Below are positions 45,501-59,700 of a DNA stretch of 64,000 bases, in pieces. Where the stretch lies: NCBI GenBank assembly GCA_036571765.1, contig BROE01000024.1, positions 4,165,109 through 4,229,108 on the forward strand, written 5' to 3'. How positions within the stretch are numbered: position 1 is the first letter of the stretch; each line of letters starts with the position of its first letter. The notes beneath the pieces are model-generated. The model saw nothing but the letters and a program-made list of their open reading frames with translations, had not been told where the DNA came from and did no database searches. This DNA is from Plecoglossus altivelis. Taxonomy: Eukaryota > Chordata > Actinopteri > Osmeriformes > Plecoglossidae. A program made the translations under genes and the position numbers.

Positions 45501-46600
45501 TGGAGTAACAGATCAAGCACACAACCAATCAGACTGAACACGATGTGGCATCCTGACTTCTAAAGTTGGTGATTCGACGAAGAGTTAAGGCTTCTATCCT
45601 TTCATTGATTTGAGGGTACATTTTGTAGCGTCGCACGGCACTACAGGACAACGACAATTAGGGTTGTGTTCTTGAATGATCCCGTGCTCTGCAGTCGCAG
45701 CATCCTGCCACCGTCTGTCAAGGAAAAGCTGTGGATTGACTTTAGTCTTCCAGGAGAGCAAGTGTCAACACAGCCCAAAGGAAAATTTAATATTCACTGC
45801 GCTCTTAAAATCTGTAAACAAACTAATTACAGCTGTTAAAGTAGCCATTACGTGGCGGGTAGATGTTGTTGATTGCCATGGGATGTAAAGACTGTCTCCT
45901 GCTAATGGCATGTCATGTGTCTAATATCATGGGCACTACCCCTTAACCCCCACTCAGTGGTCATCATCCTGATCTAACTCGCTCACATGCCCCAGTTGAC
46001 ACCACAGTTGGCAAAGTTGATGAATAAATAATTGGGCATCCGTTTCTTTGTCCGTTTCAATGTGTTTCTCATGTAAATGGCCCATTCCTTCACCTCATAG
46101 CAGCTCAATATATTTAACTCAGGCCGACAGGAAACAGCTGGTGTAGCTCTCTGAGGATAAAACCCTTTTAAGTGTTTTGTGAGATGCTTTTAGTTCATTT
46201 ACACATAATTTCACTTTCTGCACACCTGGACAGAGGAAACCATTAAGGCCAGGCACCTTACCAGAGTCCTGGTCGCATGTATGGATGTTCTAACACGTAA
46301 CAAGCCCTCAGGGATGGTGAGAGCACCCCGTAAAAGATGTGACCATCATTCAAACTAACTACCCTGGCTTCTTAATGTTGCATTTACCCAGGGGTCTTCA
46401 AAGGTTCTGTGACTTAGTTGGTTATTTTCTATGGTACTATTTGTGGGAGGCAGAAATCCATGATTATTTGATTACACAGGTCCTTCAAGCTAACTAGGGC
46501 CATGACTCCTAAGTGCTCTGCAGTGTTAAATGAAGAGACAAAACAAGTAAGGTAACGTGAGGTGCTTCCAACCACGAGACCACAAGGAGCCCCGCTAACT
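36571..46600. other. Intergenic DNA with scattered simple repeats
   Basis: No gene was recognised in about 10 kb. CA and TG repeats lie near 38145-38180, 38330-38420, 39340-39385, 40205-40320 and 45155-45178. A duplicated block containing AGCTAGAACATGGACCAT lies at 36838-36892. A tandem of about 29 bp (GACTATTCACGCAGTACATACA) lies at 40432-40570. AT-rich blocks with TAATTA-type motifs (36995-37130, 44150-44300) could be conserved noncoding elements, but this cannot be tested here. Confidence 0.65.
40432..40570 (+). repeat. ~29-bp tandem repeat
   Basis: Four to five imperfect copies of a unit with the core TTGACTATTCACGCAGTACA, decaying on the right into CAGTACATAC fragments. Noncoding. Confidence 0.75.
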
Positions 46601-46613
46601 CCGCGTGGATGGG

Positions 46614-46635
46614 GGCGGGGGGGGGGGGGGGGGGT
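46614..46635 (+). repeat. Poly(G) tract
   Basis: About twenty G residues on the + strand, interrupted once by C near the left end. Uninterrupted G runs are rare in vertebrate DNA and can form quadruplex structures; the exact length may also be an assembly artefact. Confidence 0.8.
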
Positions 46636-46639
46636 CGGC

Positions 46640-47198
46640 AGGGCAGATGTTCTGGAACAGAGCCAGAACATCACCGTGTTGTGCTCTAGGGACAAGCACA
46701 GAACATTGTCTGCAGTAGAAACGAAGCGTGGACCATGCTAAGCAACACTGTGCTAACTCTAACAGCAGGGATGAGCAGGGATGAGCAGGGATGAGTCACA
46801 AACCCAGTGGAAGCACGAGTGCTCGGAGAGTCTCTTAAAGGAGCGCGTGCTGCATCTGAATGGCTCAAAGGTTACAGTACAGGTTATCAATACAGTACAG
46901 CAAAGTCTGACTCTGTAGTCAGCAGATTTTACATTCGCATAATGAACTATAAATACAACAGTGTCTAATACTGATCATCCAAAACTCTAAAAAATCTCCT
47001 TTGCTTGAGAGTAGGGTCTTTCTGAGTCATTACAAAGTCTCTGGCTGAGCATTTACTTTAGGATTAGCTAACAAAATGACGTACTGCCTAATAAGTGTGT
47101 TCAGGCTCAGTGTGAATTTCACAGACGAACGTTCATTAATGTAGTGCATGTCCCGAGAGCTCTCCTCTTGTATGGTATGATCTCTGGACAACCAAATG

Positions 47199-47257
<59 letters not shown>

Positions 47258-50200
47258 AGTCCTTAAATAGGCCGTAACAAATCCATTATGACTACTTATT
47301 TCTGTGTAGCGATATCCATCTGTTTGAGTTAGAACAATTGATGTGCCCAATGAAAACCTCACAATCCATACAAATGATTCTTGCATCTTGAATAAAATCA
47401 GAGAGCACAAAGCCCCAAAAAGTCACAGGAAACGGGAAAAAACGAACCTGCAAATCAACATTGGACACTGAAGGATTGCGTTCCGTTCGGAACGACTGGA
47501 ATGACTGATCTCTGAGAGAGACTCTGATGTGAATGAAAAACATCCAAATCCTTGTTGTCATTCCCATCAGGTCCTGCTGATCATCCTGCTGAAGCCTTTG
47601 ACCTTAGAGGTATTTCCACTTCAAACATGGCTACCTTCTCCAAGCTTTGATTCCAGCATAGTGCCTCTCCCAGGAGTATAAATTAAGCCCTGGGAGAAAA
47701 CAAGTTAAATCAGTAGTTTGTACTATCAACTTATACTCACCCAAAAGATTTGCTTACATTCCTTTTCACATTTCCTCAATAGGTGCAAAACTTTGACTGT
47801 GAGAGTGAGACAAAAAGACAGAGACAAAAAGTATATTTTGCTTAAAATTACAGGAATTCGAATGAATAACTACAATCTTGTTTAGTGTTACTATACGCCT
47901 TATAGCTACTTATTTAGTCAATGTTTTAGTACAAACAATTTACAATTGCATATGTTGGTCTAATGTGAAGTGAACATTTTCATTTAAGTACTTGGACATG
48001 TCATATTGATGAACAGTTCTGAAGCAGTTTTAAGGCTTTATTTCCGACGGATCTTACTTTCTACCAGTAGGAATCTTAGACAAACTCCATTTATAGACCC
48101 TCATTGAAGTCCTCTTTTGCTGATTCAGATGTTCCTCTGGGATTTTCCATTTCCATTTCCAGAGACTATCCTGTCACTTCAGTTTTCATAAGTAAGTGGG
48201 AGATGACTGCATGAGGAGACGCCTGCTCGTCCAGAAAGCCATTATGGTTCCCTATGGAGCCATTACAGAGAGGAAGAGGAACAGCATAGAACAGGGCTGT
48301 TATTCACCTTGAAGACCAAAAAGTGAAGAGCATTAGTCAATCTGACAGAAGAGACTGCCATTTCGAATGCACTTCTGAAATACGTAGACCTTGAGACTGT
48401 TTAAGGGTGTTCAATTAATATGCTTCAGTGCAAAAATTGTGTTCGAAAATAATTCCCACTTATCTTTTAGCCTCCCTTTTAATTTGGGTTTATTTAGCGT
48501 CTGGAAGCAGCACAGTATTCAAGTTTGAATAATGCATCTGCTTGTGGCATGCAGACCATTCTTGTTTCAGTTTTTTTTCAGCTAGCGTTGGGAATATGGT
48601 AATTCATTCAGTATAAAAAAAGCTGTAGGACATGTTTGAAGGGTAAAACTATATTTTCCCCAGGGACGTTGGACTTGTTGGGCTAAATAGTCATCAGAAT
48701 CCCAATTTATACTCCTGAAGGTGCCTTGTTTTAATGTTATTTGATTGTATGCTGTGACACGGAGCTGAACATTTTTTTATGTCTCAAGGGACAACTAATA
48801 CACCACCACTAAAGCAACATTGTAGGAAACAGCTTGCCACAACACATGTGAACCCTTAAATCCTTTCCTTAAAATATACTATCAAACATGCACACTCATA
48901 AACAATGGTTGATAACAGCACATCCTGTTCAGTGGAGAAAAGAATAGGCTATTTAATCATGCACACTGCAGTACCAGGCCAAGCCAAAGACACAAAAGAT
49001 GAGAATGAGTCTTTATAGCTGATTTGATCTAGCACATGATGAACCCAAGGACTCATGTTAGGTGATGCACATGGTCCTTTCTGAAACAAAGCCAAAAAGA
49101 AAGTGTTTTAGTGGTTCCCCCGCTGTACACCAGTACAGGATGCTAACTATGGAACATGCTATGGTTCTCTGCAGTGTCGTCATTGGAGGAGAGGGTAAGG
49201 CTTTCATCCACCTTCACAGCGGAAATATTAAGGAGAGTCAGGGGACCAGAAGTACGGAGGGACTTAAGCTCAGCTCAGGGATCTGGGTCTTGGATAATTC
49301 GAGGTCAGCGCAAGGATAGAAGGTTTAAATGATCTGGGGCTGTTGAATGCCGCTGGAGAATTTCAGTGTCAGACAGAGAGCCCCAAGTATGAGGAACGAC
49401 AGTCTGAAATGAAACACCACTGCCTTGTGATTCAAGTCAGTTGTTTTTTTTGGAACAGACAAGTACACATGGACATGGACAAGAGCGTCAGCCTGCGTAT
49501 CATGAAACCTTTCAGGTTTAACACCGCTCTCTACCTTCCCGATTGTTGCTTAGGTTGAAAGCATCTGCTAAGTGCATTCACATTTAGTGTCAGACACTCT
49601 AGTAACCTTCTGCGTGAGGTTGTAGGAGTATGTACTGTACGTGAACTGTACTACTTGAGTGCATTGTAAGATCCCTCTGAGCAGGAAAGCACACACTGTA
49701 CGGACAACACACTGTGTTCATCCTGAGGATCACTTAGTTGCTGCAGGGGTGGATTGGAAGAGGCTTTTCACCCAGAAAGAGTGCAAAGCTTGAGGGCTGT
49801 CAATACCTCATGGATTATGTTCAATAAAGCATGTGAGGCCAGCGACATATCACAACACACACGTGAAACCGGCTAATAAGAACAAAATGTCAACTTAAGA
49901 CAAGTTTCAATCCCCCAGATCAGATGAAATCGAGCAGTAACCTTTTCAGCAAAATATCCCCTATCGAGCGTCTTCAGAAAAGCTTATCTGGGACAGCTGT
50001 CCTATGAGAAGACATTGGATAAAACTGATTTTTGGAATCGCAACAACGTTGCAAGTCTGAGACATAAAATATTTAATTTTAATCTGTTGCCTCATAAGCA
50101 GATCCCACCTACAAAAACAGTTTTCCAATTTTCAAGTGTGCATACAGCACTAAGATATGATGCTGGATTGCTGCAGCATTTATGTAATGTCTTGGTTGAG

Positions 50201-53190
50201 ATTGTATTGCTGCACTGTGGCTGGTAGGAACATTGACTGGTTTCTTGGTTCAAACCACAGAAATACTGGAAGCTCTGCACTTCTGCACTTTCTTCACTCT
50301 CCACTGGTGTGTTTCCAACAGCTCTGGATAACTAATAATAACGCACAATGTCAAATATCCTTTTCCTCCTTTAAGGCTCTTCGTCCTGCACTTCAGTAGA
50401 GGATGGCTGCTGGGAGTCGTGGCAACAGGCGGTTCAGTGCTCATACTGCTCTCTGGACCGCTGTCCACAGCTCCTGACAGAGCTCTTTGAAAACCAGTAC
50501 CAGACGTCCTGGAAAGTTCAACGGTGGCTGACACTCATGCTGGCCTTAAAACCAGCATCCCGTAGTCATGTCTCTCAACATCACAGCGATGGTACCGTGG
50601 TAGCTTTGCCTGAAAAGGCTTCATGTGCTTACAAGTCTGAGAAATAGAACTCTGCAGCCTTGACTACACCATTCTGCTGTAGCACACCTCTGCACATCCT
50701 GAAAGAGCTATTGTACGCAAATGTTTGAAATTCTACTGTAATTATTACTGGAGCTATTTAACCATAGTCAAATAGATCATATACCAATAGACCAAACTGA
50801 CCATAGACAAATAGTGGTCATTTAAACGGTCATTTAGAACACATGACAGAGCATGTGGTCAGTTCAAGCTTGTGTACAAGAGACAGATCGATATGCCTCG
50901 CAGGGTGATGTATTATCTATTGATTCATCACAGAACAAATCAGACTACAAAGGCATACTGAGAAGATATACGTTTGTGGCAGACTGATAACATGACATGG
51001 GTTTAGTCGAACATTAGTCCACGTGACCACATTTGTTTACAACTAAAACGGAACAAGATTGATGCTTGCTTCGAGAGACACTGAAGGTACAATGGAAGAT
51101 TCTAAGACACTGAAATTGTACCAAGAAATCCATGCATGAAGGCTGAGTCAACTGCCCCAACTCCTGTGGAAATATAGTGAAACTGGAGAATGCATGAGCA
51201 TGAATACAACGTCACTTTCATGCAGATGTGTTTTGGCGTGGTCTAAGATTTATTAAACTAGAACATTCCTCTACAGTTCTCCTGTGCATGCATATACATA
51301 CAGAAAACCACCAAATGTATCTAATGTACAATAAGTATAAAATTTGTATTGGGCTGAGAGGCACAGTTTTGTCGTGTCTCCAGAGCTTGTAAAACCTGAG
51401 GCAACTGATATTATTGAATGATTCACCACAGGCCCTCACACTGTACCAAAATCTCCTTTTTAAATCTTTTGGCACGAAAAAGTAGGAATGGGTTGTTGTG
51501 GCCCCAAGGATGACAGAATCAAATCCCTGCAGGAACGCAATCCATGCTGTCTTTGAGTGAGAATACCACACAGAGCCCAACCGATCTAGATTATTCACTG
51601 GATCTACATAATTCACTGGCTGGTTAATTCACTGCTTGTAGTTCATTTGCAGATCTGGGCTCCATTTCTGTAAATGTCAACAAACATCTGTGGAACGACA
51701 GTCTTCATCATCCCATCATCATTCATCATGTATGTACAAGAACATGGTTTGAATGTGTAAAAAACCTATGTTCACTCTGTATTTTCCAGCTGTGTATTTA
51801 CGTCTTGGCTGTAGATGGACCATGTACTGGAAATGCCATGCTGACCATATCAGATCCGAGCATCATTGCTAGTGTCGTAACCCCTTAAACAACACTCCAG
51901 GCTCAGTCAGGGCCTAAGTGTTTTGCTTGTTTCATTTTCGGGAGACAACATGGACAACCACAAGGCAATCCTGCCCTGTGCTGGGTCTCCAGTGTGTGAA
52001 GCAAGTGGGGGTAAAACTCTGCCACAGGAGACCCAGTTGTGAGCCTCCTCGGGGCCAAAAGGATTCAGCACCATGAATATATTCCATTTGATTTTCCCCT
52101 GGCTGCCACATCTCCCTCCGGTTTCCTCCTGTTCAGGAAGCGAATACATTAAAGGACAAGAAGTAAAAACAGTTTTATGTTTGGGGGCTCGTGGGTGAGA
52201 GGAGGATGAAGAGAAGAGAGATGGGGGACAGGATTAAAAGAGGAAGGCGGTGGAATTATCGCACAGCCTCTTGCGATAACTAGCCCTTCTGCTGGAAACT
52301 GGGACTCTTATCGAAAGACAAAACAAAGATAGCAACCTTTCATTTTCATTAGCTAACTGATGCTGAGCTTCTAACCAACTGGTTTCTTGTGACGCCATGA
52401 TTGATGCAGAGTACCACTTCCAAATCAAAGGAGTTTATTTATGGAGATATTTGTATAGGAAGCTGTCACACATACCTCTCTTCCCCAGCTCCCACACAGC
52501 AGCTTTCACACAATGTTTAACAGCAGAAATCAATGCAGCGGAGAAGGAGGACTCCTCCAGTTCTGCCCACAGCTACACTGTAATGCAATAAGACAGAGTG
52601 TGACAGTGTTGTTTCCATGGCAATGGGCTGGCCGTGTGATGAGGACAAACAATGTTTTGGCTGCAGTAACGGCGAGAGCTGACGTCTGACATGCTTACAG
52701 AGAACTCGGCACACAGTGTCAAAGTCACAACACAGTGCTTACTATCCAAACGCCAGGCGCTCTCACGCTCTCAACGTGTTGGAGAACGTTGATAATTGAA
52801 TGATGGATGAGCCCCCTGGATTGCCTCAAACGATCCCTGTAAAGTGACAAGGTTGAAAGATGAGTACAAATCGTTTGTTTGTTTCCCACCAACATTCACG
52901 GGGTGGTCTCAGTTTGAGGCCTGGTGGACAGTTACCACAATGCTCCAGCTAACTAACCAGAGATTTATATCAGACTTTGCTGTAAACGATGTGCTTTAGA
53001 GAGAACAGCTTCTCCTCTTTTTTATCGTCTGTCCTCTCAGGACTCTTTAGAGTCCTAAGAACTGGGAGTATCTATGCTGATGAATAACTGACTGTGTTTT
53101 ACTGCTGTAGCACTGCAAGTTCACCAAAGGGATGACTTACTGATATACTGTAGGTTGGTTTAGGTGCAGCTTAATAGACATAGGCGAAGC
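46640..53190. other. Intergenic DNA, no gene recognised
   Basis: A long (CT)n run lies at about 47200-47255 and GGGATGAGCA is tandemly triplicated near 46769-46797. The rest looks unique and AT-leaning. Open frames longer than 100 codons (47030-47410 and 51218-51616, both minus strand) show no recognisable family; the first runs through the CT repeat. Confidence 0.65.
49555..49595 (+). repeat. Fragment resembling a fish interspersed-repeat tail
   Basis: The motif AAAGCATCTGCTAAGTGCAT followed by TTCACATTTAG resembles the AAAGCGTCTGCTAAATG tail seen very often in teleost interspersed repeats. Only the tail is recognisable; the family is from memory and not aligned. Confidence 0.4.
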
Positions 53191-53194
53191 CCTC

Positions 53195-53240
53195 TGCGTC
53201 TGCTTGTAACAAGGGCTACACAAATAGAATTTGATTTTGT
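53195..53240 (+). repeat. Fragment resembling a fish SINE/LINE 3' tail
   Basis: CTTGTAACAAGGGCTACACA followed by AATAGAATTTGATT closely resembles the AAGGGCTATATAAATAAAATTTGATT tail common in teleost retroelements. This supports a teleost source. The body of the element is not recognisable to its left. Confidence 0.45.
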
Positions 53241-56200
53241 GGTCCATAGTTAATCTGTACAGTCCCAGAATTTTATATCTGTGCATTTAGGTTTATGTGA
53301 GTGCTCTAATCTTCATGATCTTGCTGGAAAAGACACTAAGGGTTCCTGTGGCCAATCATCTTCCAGATGTTAATTTAAACCTATCACCAACTGCCCTCCT
53401 AAGGCGATCCATCTCAGTTATCACACAGACAACTCCATGATGGAATTTCTCATCAATATCATGCATGAAAACTGCTGAGCCACGAGTCCGTGTTTTAATA
53501 ACTGCAACGTGGCGGAAAGAGAGGCGAGACGAAGCCTGTCGTCTGGGCCTTCTTTATCACGGTCACAAGGACTGTCATCTCACTGCCACAGGACGTGCGG
53601 TCGGAGGCTTTTTTGAGGTTTCCTGTGAAGTTCTGAAGGAGGGCTATATTCAGGGCTGGCTTTAATTTGGGTTGAAATGGGGAGCTTGTCTTGATTTACT
53701 TTGGAGATAACAGATGTCTAATGGTTTTCTTGTTGGAAGAAATCCATCTTTTAGGTTCTAATCAACTTGGTAGAATGTGTCTAAACGGGGTGCTGTAAAT
53801 ACTGGGCTTCAAATCACACCGCACAAAGTAGTGCACAAATAGAACTTGCCCCCCACACACTCAACATCACACTTGTAATGGTAAAACTGGCAGAAAAAAG
53901 ACTAACAACTATCAACGGACATTACGGTCTTCTGCTGTTCCATCTTGTCGTGATCCAAACCCAGCCTCGGCGACCACAGAAAATAAGTCAAGTGTTGAAA
54001 CCATCTGAAGACTCCCACTGGGTGCTCCTCCAGGCTTAAGACAGCGGCGGTGGTTCTTTCTGGATGCTTTTCATAAACAACACTACAGGATGTTGATTAG
54101 CATACTTCCTGCCTGAGTGGGAGTGCTGTGGGAGACACGCCGCTGACATGCCATCTTTTCAATAATCAGGTCCGGAGTAACGACTGTCAAAATGCCGTTT
54201 AAGCACTCTATTACTGGTCTAAGCGTTGGGTAGAAATGACCTTTGTGCGTGTAGCTGATTTTTTTATGTGTGGAAACCCTGTGGAGGATACGTTTGTTTC
54301 GGGTCCAAACACTTTAAACTCACTTCCAATCTCATCTCGGTAAAGGTCCATCCCTCGGTGATCTGAATGTTTTCCATGCATTTCTAATAGTTTCTTTGGT
54401 TAAAGAACCACAGTGATTTACACTTGAGCGATAACGAGCCATTAACCTTGAAAAGCACATGCTGTGGCAGTGTTCCTGTCAGCTCACATGACTCATGTCT
54501 CCTTTCCTTTCCACCATTAGTCCGTGTATTTGTCCATGTTATATTTACAGAGTATTTTTCAGAAGCAATGAGATGACCAGGGCATCCATGCTGCCTGAAA
54601 TACATCATGAAACGCGTGTATTACTGCACCTTTGGCCGGTCTGTCTAAAAGCAAGGACTGTCATTCAATCGCACATGAAAGGGGTTATTAAAGTATCAAA
54701 TGAAAACGTACCTAGTATATGTTGACAGTTCATCACCAAGTTGTTCAGAGGGCTTTAAAAGGATGGTTGATTCGCAGTAATAACCTCACATTGCCATCTG
54801 GCATCGTGAGTAACCCATGAATTGATGGGTTTGATATCAAAGTGTTATGAAGAGGAAAAGCTCATTGTGATGATCAGCACAAACTTGGAGACTTCGGTAC
54901 AGCCAAGCAAGCGTATTGTAACAGAGTAACGTGAAACCACATTAAAAAGCTGCAGCAAGTTTTGAATCCAAGCACAGTTGGCACTGTACACTGAAATGTT
55001 TATGTTTTATGAGCAACAGTTTGTCTTTGAATGTACTGGATTGCAACATTTTACTTTCCTGTATTACTTGAAATTACCATTCATCATGTTGTCTTGCCCA
55101 AAAGCAATAAAAAATATGAAGAAAACAGCAAACAACACAATTTTTTGATAAAAAAATCTATAATACATGCAGGTCACATGGTGCTATGATGTGATACTGT
55201 TTTTCTGCACAATGACAATCCGTTTCTATATAGACTAAAACACTGCATTCCTTTTAGACAAACTCAGTCCACCTTATGTCTTTTTGTAGGTACCTCAGAG
55301 AACAAAGAGATCAGAGAGAACTGTAGTCATTTTGAAGCTTGAGAACAGACTGGAGAACAGACCAAGAGCTGTCCAAGGTACTGCGTACAAAGCAGGGGCT
55401 TGTTATTAATAATCATTTTCATGAATATAATTGCCTAATCATAATGACGAGAGTGATTAGAGCTGTACCACGTCTGTACGGTGGGTTTGAGGCATCCACA
55501 AAGCCCACTCTGTCATCACCTGGTTCCTGCCCTCCTTAGAGCTCCCTGTCTCACCCCTCAACCAATACAGGATGGATATATCCTACAAATACCAGTAACT
55601 CTACCACATGTGCAGATCTAATGTATATATGTGAAACCAGTATCAACAGCCAGGAATCTCATGTGCTCCCCATGCAGAACCCAAATGGGTACATCTTCAA
55701 ATTGGCTCCAGTAACCAGACAACTTTTTTAAGGAAGGCAAGACAACAGCAGAATACCAAGGGACATGTTCAGTGTTCAGGAGCAATAGAGGGATGATCAA
55801 ACTGGCTGGCAACTGCCAATTATGTCAACCAGATACAATAATGTCACTTTGTTTTATAGATGTATTCAAAGCATTATTACCTTCATCAAAAGCTTGCTGC
55901 TTTAAATGGCCCGTTTATTTATTCCCCCCAGTAATTGTACATCCAGACAAGGCGTACTACAGTGATAATGTGTTGCAGAGAAATGGGCTGACCATCCTGG
56001 ACTCCTCAGCCATGCGTTTGAGGGTCATTATATTATATTCACATGCGTGCTGCTCAATATTCATGGTCATCGTTCATCATTGTTTTAATCATAAAAAGGG
56101 ATCTTGCGGAGAGTCTTCTGGCTCATACATAATGATGTCCATCAAATTACAATCAGTGACATACATGTGTTTTTAGCCCCCTCTAACAGGTCATCAACAC

Positions 56201-59200
56201 TTGGCACCAGCAGTGCAAACCCAATGGTCCCCATAGAATGACCAAGAAAGACATTCCCATTGCACTGGTTTGTCTGCAGATTCCCACAGGGGCAAAAAAT
56301 TCAAAATGACATTTTCTGGAACCATGGCCAGGGAGAAACGACTTCCTGAGCCCCTGCAAAGAGGGGTCCTGATCGGAATCAGACTGCTGAGCTTCTCCCT
56401 GCCTGTGGTGGTAGGCAGGGCCTAAGGGTCTGCAGAATCACCAGGACACTGTTCCCCTGCTCATCTCACACTGATATGGGCCCCCAATACTAATTTATGC
56501 CAATCTGATTCTGGCTAAGATTACATTTCCACCAGCTGTGCAAATGTGAGAGATGCAGATATGAGATTCTTTGACTTTATAATAAATGCAATTCTTATGA
56601 ATCTAAGGGAACCTTTTCAGCACTCAAAAGGAATAATGTAATTTCAAAAAACGGTTCTAGAAGGATTTTCATAGAGTGAGTATTGAATGAAAGCTAGTTA
56701 TCCATGACAAAAACCTTATCCGAAATAGGAAATATATTACATCAACGTTTACAATTTTTGATAAATGCTGTATCATGGAGATGTAGTCAGTCAGGGTGTG
56801 ACATTTGGAAAATACCCGCTGACTGTCTATTCTGCAGCTATCATCACACAATTTCTCAGTCTACCCATTCTTCTCGTGGAATATGACTCCAGCTCATGCG
56901 CCAACACCGTTCCATCCAGTGGTCTGACCAATCACCTTTGGCGAGGTACATCCCTGGTCCTCTGGCCAGGTGGGGGATGTATGTACAGTATTGGAAAGCA
57001 GACCCCTGACTTGCTCCCGTATATCTGAATGGGCAATGTTGTGAAGCACAACCCTGAGCAGCTGGCAGGAGAAGGAGCTGCCTAGACCATGAGCTCTGTC
57101 TTTCTCCAAGAACCCAAGGAAACAAGAGAAAGAAATCCCACTTACACAACTGCACACGCACTCACACACATCACACACCGACACGCACACTGGAGTACAT
57201 TTTTGAAGTTTGTTGTCAGTAAAGTGGTTGAGGACTAATTGGCATCTTTAGTGTTGCTGCGCAACCGGAGCAGTACAGAACACTGCAGCCCGGTGTTGAA
57301 GAGTTCTCTCTGCAGCAGGGCTGTTGTGCTGAGTTAGGTAAGCAAGCAGCAGGTAAGTGGCACAGGATGGAGGGATCAACCACCATCTGCTCAATTCACA
57401 GGAAACACTGCACAGCTCACAGCCATGTCTGGAGATTCTCCTGCCAACAGACTTGAAAAGAGTCTGTGTCCAAGCCAATCTCTAGTCTGTTAGTCTATTT
57501 TCCTTAAGCGCACCCCACTTTGTTGACTTAATTTCATCAAATGTGCTTCCGCGTTATATTGCCTTGCGTAAAGTGTCGTGCGAGGGTTTGATGGTAGAGG
57601 AAAACTGCAGTGCTTCTATTGAAGGAGACATGACTGGCTCTGGCCACTGTTGAGTAATGTAGGTTTAAAAGGCTTGCTTGATTAAGAGTCATCATCAGCA
57701 TTTTGTCTTTCTTCTGCTACTGTAAGGTAAGGTTTTGTAAGGTTTTGCAGTCTGAGCACTGGAGAGACACGGAATCAAGTCACTGTTTTCCAATGTAGTC
57801 ATTCATATGAAAGTCATTTGTCATTCTTGTTAGAAAGCTTTCACAATTTGAGTACTGCACTATTAGATAAAGTTTGGAGCACCGTAAAAAGTTACTGAAA
57901 TAGTATTATAATGCTATCAAAAAGAGACTCACACCCCGGCTCCAGAATTCGATTATCCCCAGCGAGCATTATTATGCAAAAGTCCATTATACAGTTACAG
58001 CGACACGGCAGGCAGAAGCTCACATTAACATTCCCAATATGGATGTGGGAAATGCAGACAGAGCTCTCGAAGGGCCTGCTTACCTAAAGGTTAGCCTATC
58101 AAGATAATCTCCAATGTGCTGATACAAGGGCTCTGGGGAATAGTATGCGTTCAAACTCTTTAATGTTTGCAGACGTTACTTTTTGACTTTTCAAAACTTC
58201 GTGGCAGAATGTTTCGTCGTGGTATTTTCCGCAAGCCGATGTTATTTTCTGTTGGAGGCTGTTAACATGGCTGTGTGGTGCTAGTTGAAGACAGCGGGAT
58301 ACAATCACTGTAGTGATTTGAGTCCGTAGAAAATCATTATGGGGGAATTGCCGTGAATGCTCTAGTCTTTTGCTGTTTGATACTGTCCATGGTCCTGATT
58401 TAGATTTTCATCAGTTCCCAGCAGACTGTGCAAGACACTTGGACCGTGCCAGATCTCTCAACCAGCCAATTCTGAATGATGTCTGCATATAAAAAGTTTT
58501 GCTCAAACTTTTTGCCTTTTGGAATTAAAAAATGTTGACGATCTGCATTCCCATACATCACGTTGAGGAAGCCTGGCAGTGGGAATATGTTACACGTAGC
58601 ACCGGGGCCAAGTTCTGGAGCTGCAAAGGAAAAGAAGCAAAAACATGAAAGGAAGTCGATCATCAACTGTAGGTCTAACTCTAAAAAGGGAGAAATTAGC
58701 CATAAAGTATCCATGATGTGATTTGGGAATAGAACCTCATGGCTTATTTATTGGTTACTTGCTGCACCCACATAAAATCTGCACCCAGGAAAAGTTCCCA
58801 GACTCAGCAATCAATGGGACTTCAACATTAGTGCTTGGGGACAACTGGAATACACAGCAGCCTAAAGAAATGGTGCCAAAAGCATCAGGGCAACAGAGAA
58901 CCCTGTGCATGCACAGCCTTTATTTATGTTGCTATTTTTCCTACTTCTAATAATTCTGTACCTATGTCCTAAATGCTGAAATCCTGTCGCTCAAATCTTT
59001 GTGTGTGTGTGTGCTTGCTGAGGCACTGTACAGATCAGCACCGCGGGTATCCAACACCCCCACATTTGTATACAAAAATAAGTCAAATGATATGTATTAC
59101 GATAGTTAACTTTATTTAAATATTAATTTTGACAATGAGCTCCATGAACAGCGCCGAAGCGCTCCACATTTTCAAGCAGGGCCAGGGCATCAATGTGGTT

Positions 59201-59700
59201 AGTAAAGCAACCATGTGTACATTGCCTGTCAGGCTTAATTCTATCTTCTTCCAACTGAGTGACAGAAACACCATTCTCACCTCAACAGCCTCCTGTCCTT
59301 CGAATAGTCACACCTCATTGCAATTATGTTCCTCTGATATTCATTAGCCATTCATTTCAAAATAATTTGTCATGCTTCCTTCACAAACGGTCTCATATCA
59401 ACATAAAGATAACAATTGTCAACATGAATTAATCACTGGTGATTTACTGAAGTCGTAAGGCTGTCAGTCAAATACTTTGTTAAAGGGAACCTAAATTATG
59501 AACATGCAAACGCATCTCCTGGTTGAGATAGATGTCTGAAATAGGAGATGGACATAAATAAGCTGCAGTATATAGACACGGCAAGTACACGTTTGGCGAT
59601 GCCATTAATAAGCCCCAAAATGAATAGCGTTTACAAATGGTAAAAATGACCATCCATCAATCTTTCTGAAACAGGACACTGATTGATGTATATATACAAA
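53241..59700. other. Intergenic DNA, no gene recognised
   Basis: About 6.5 kb of AT-rich unique-looking sequence with only a short CA stretch (57145-57190) and a short TG run (58999-59012). A 104-codon minus-strand frame at 58400-58714 has an acceptor-like TTTGCAG in it but no family match. Confidence 0.65.

Noticed and set aside
58400..58714. A 104-codon minus-strand frame with an acceptor-like TTTGCAG
   Set aside because: The peptide after the acceptor looks ordinary but matches no family and no partner exon was found; kept only as a note.
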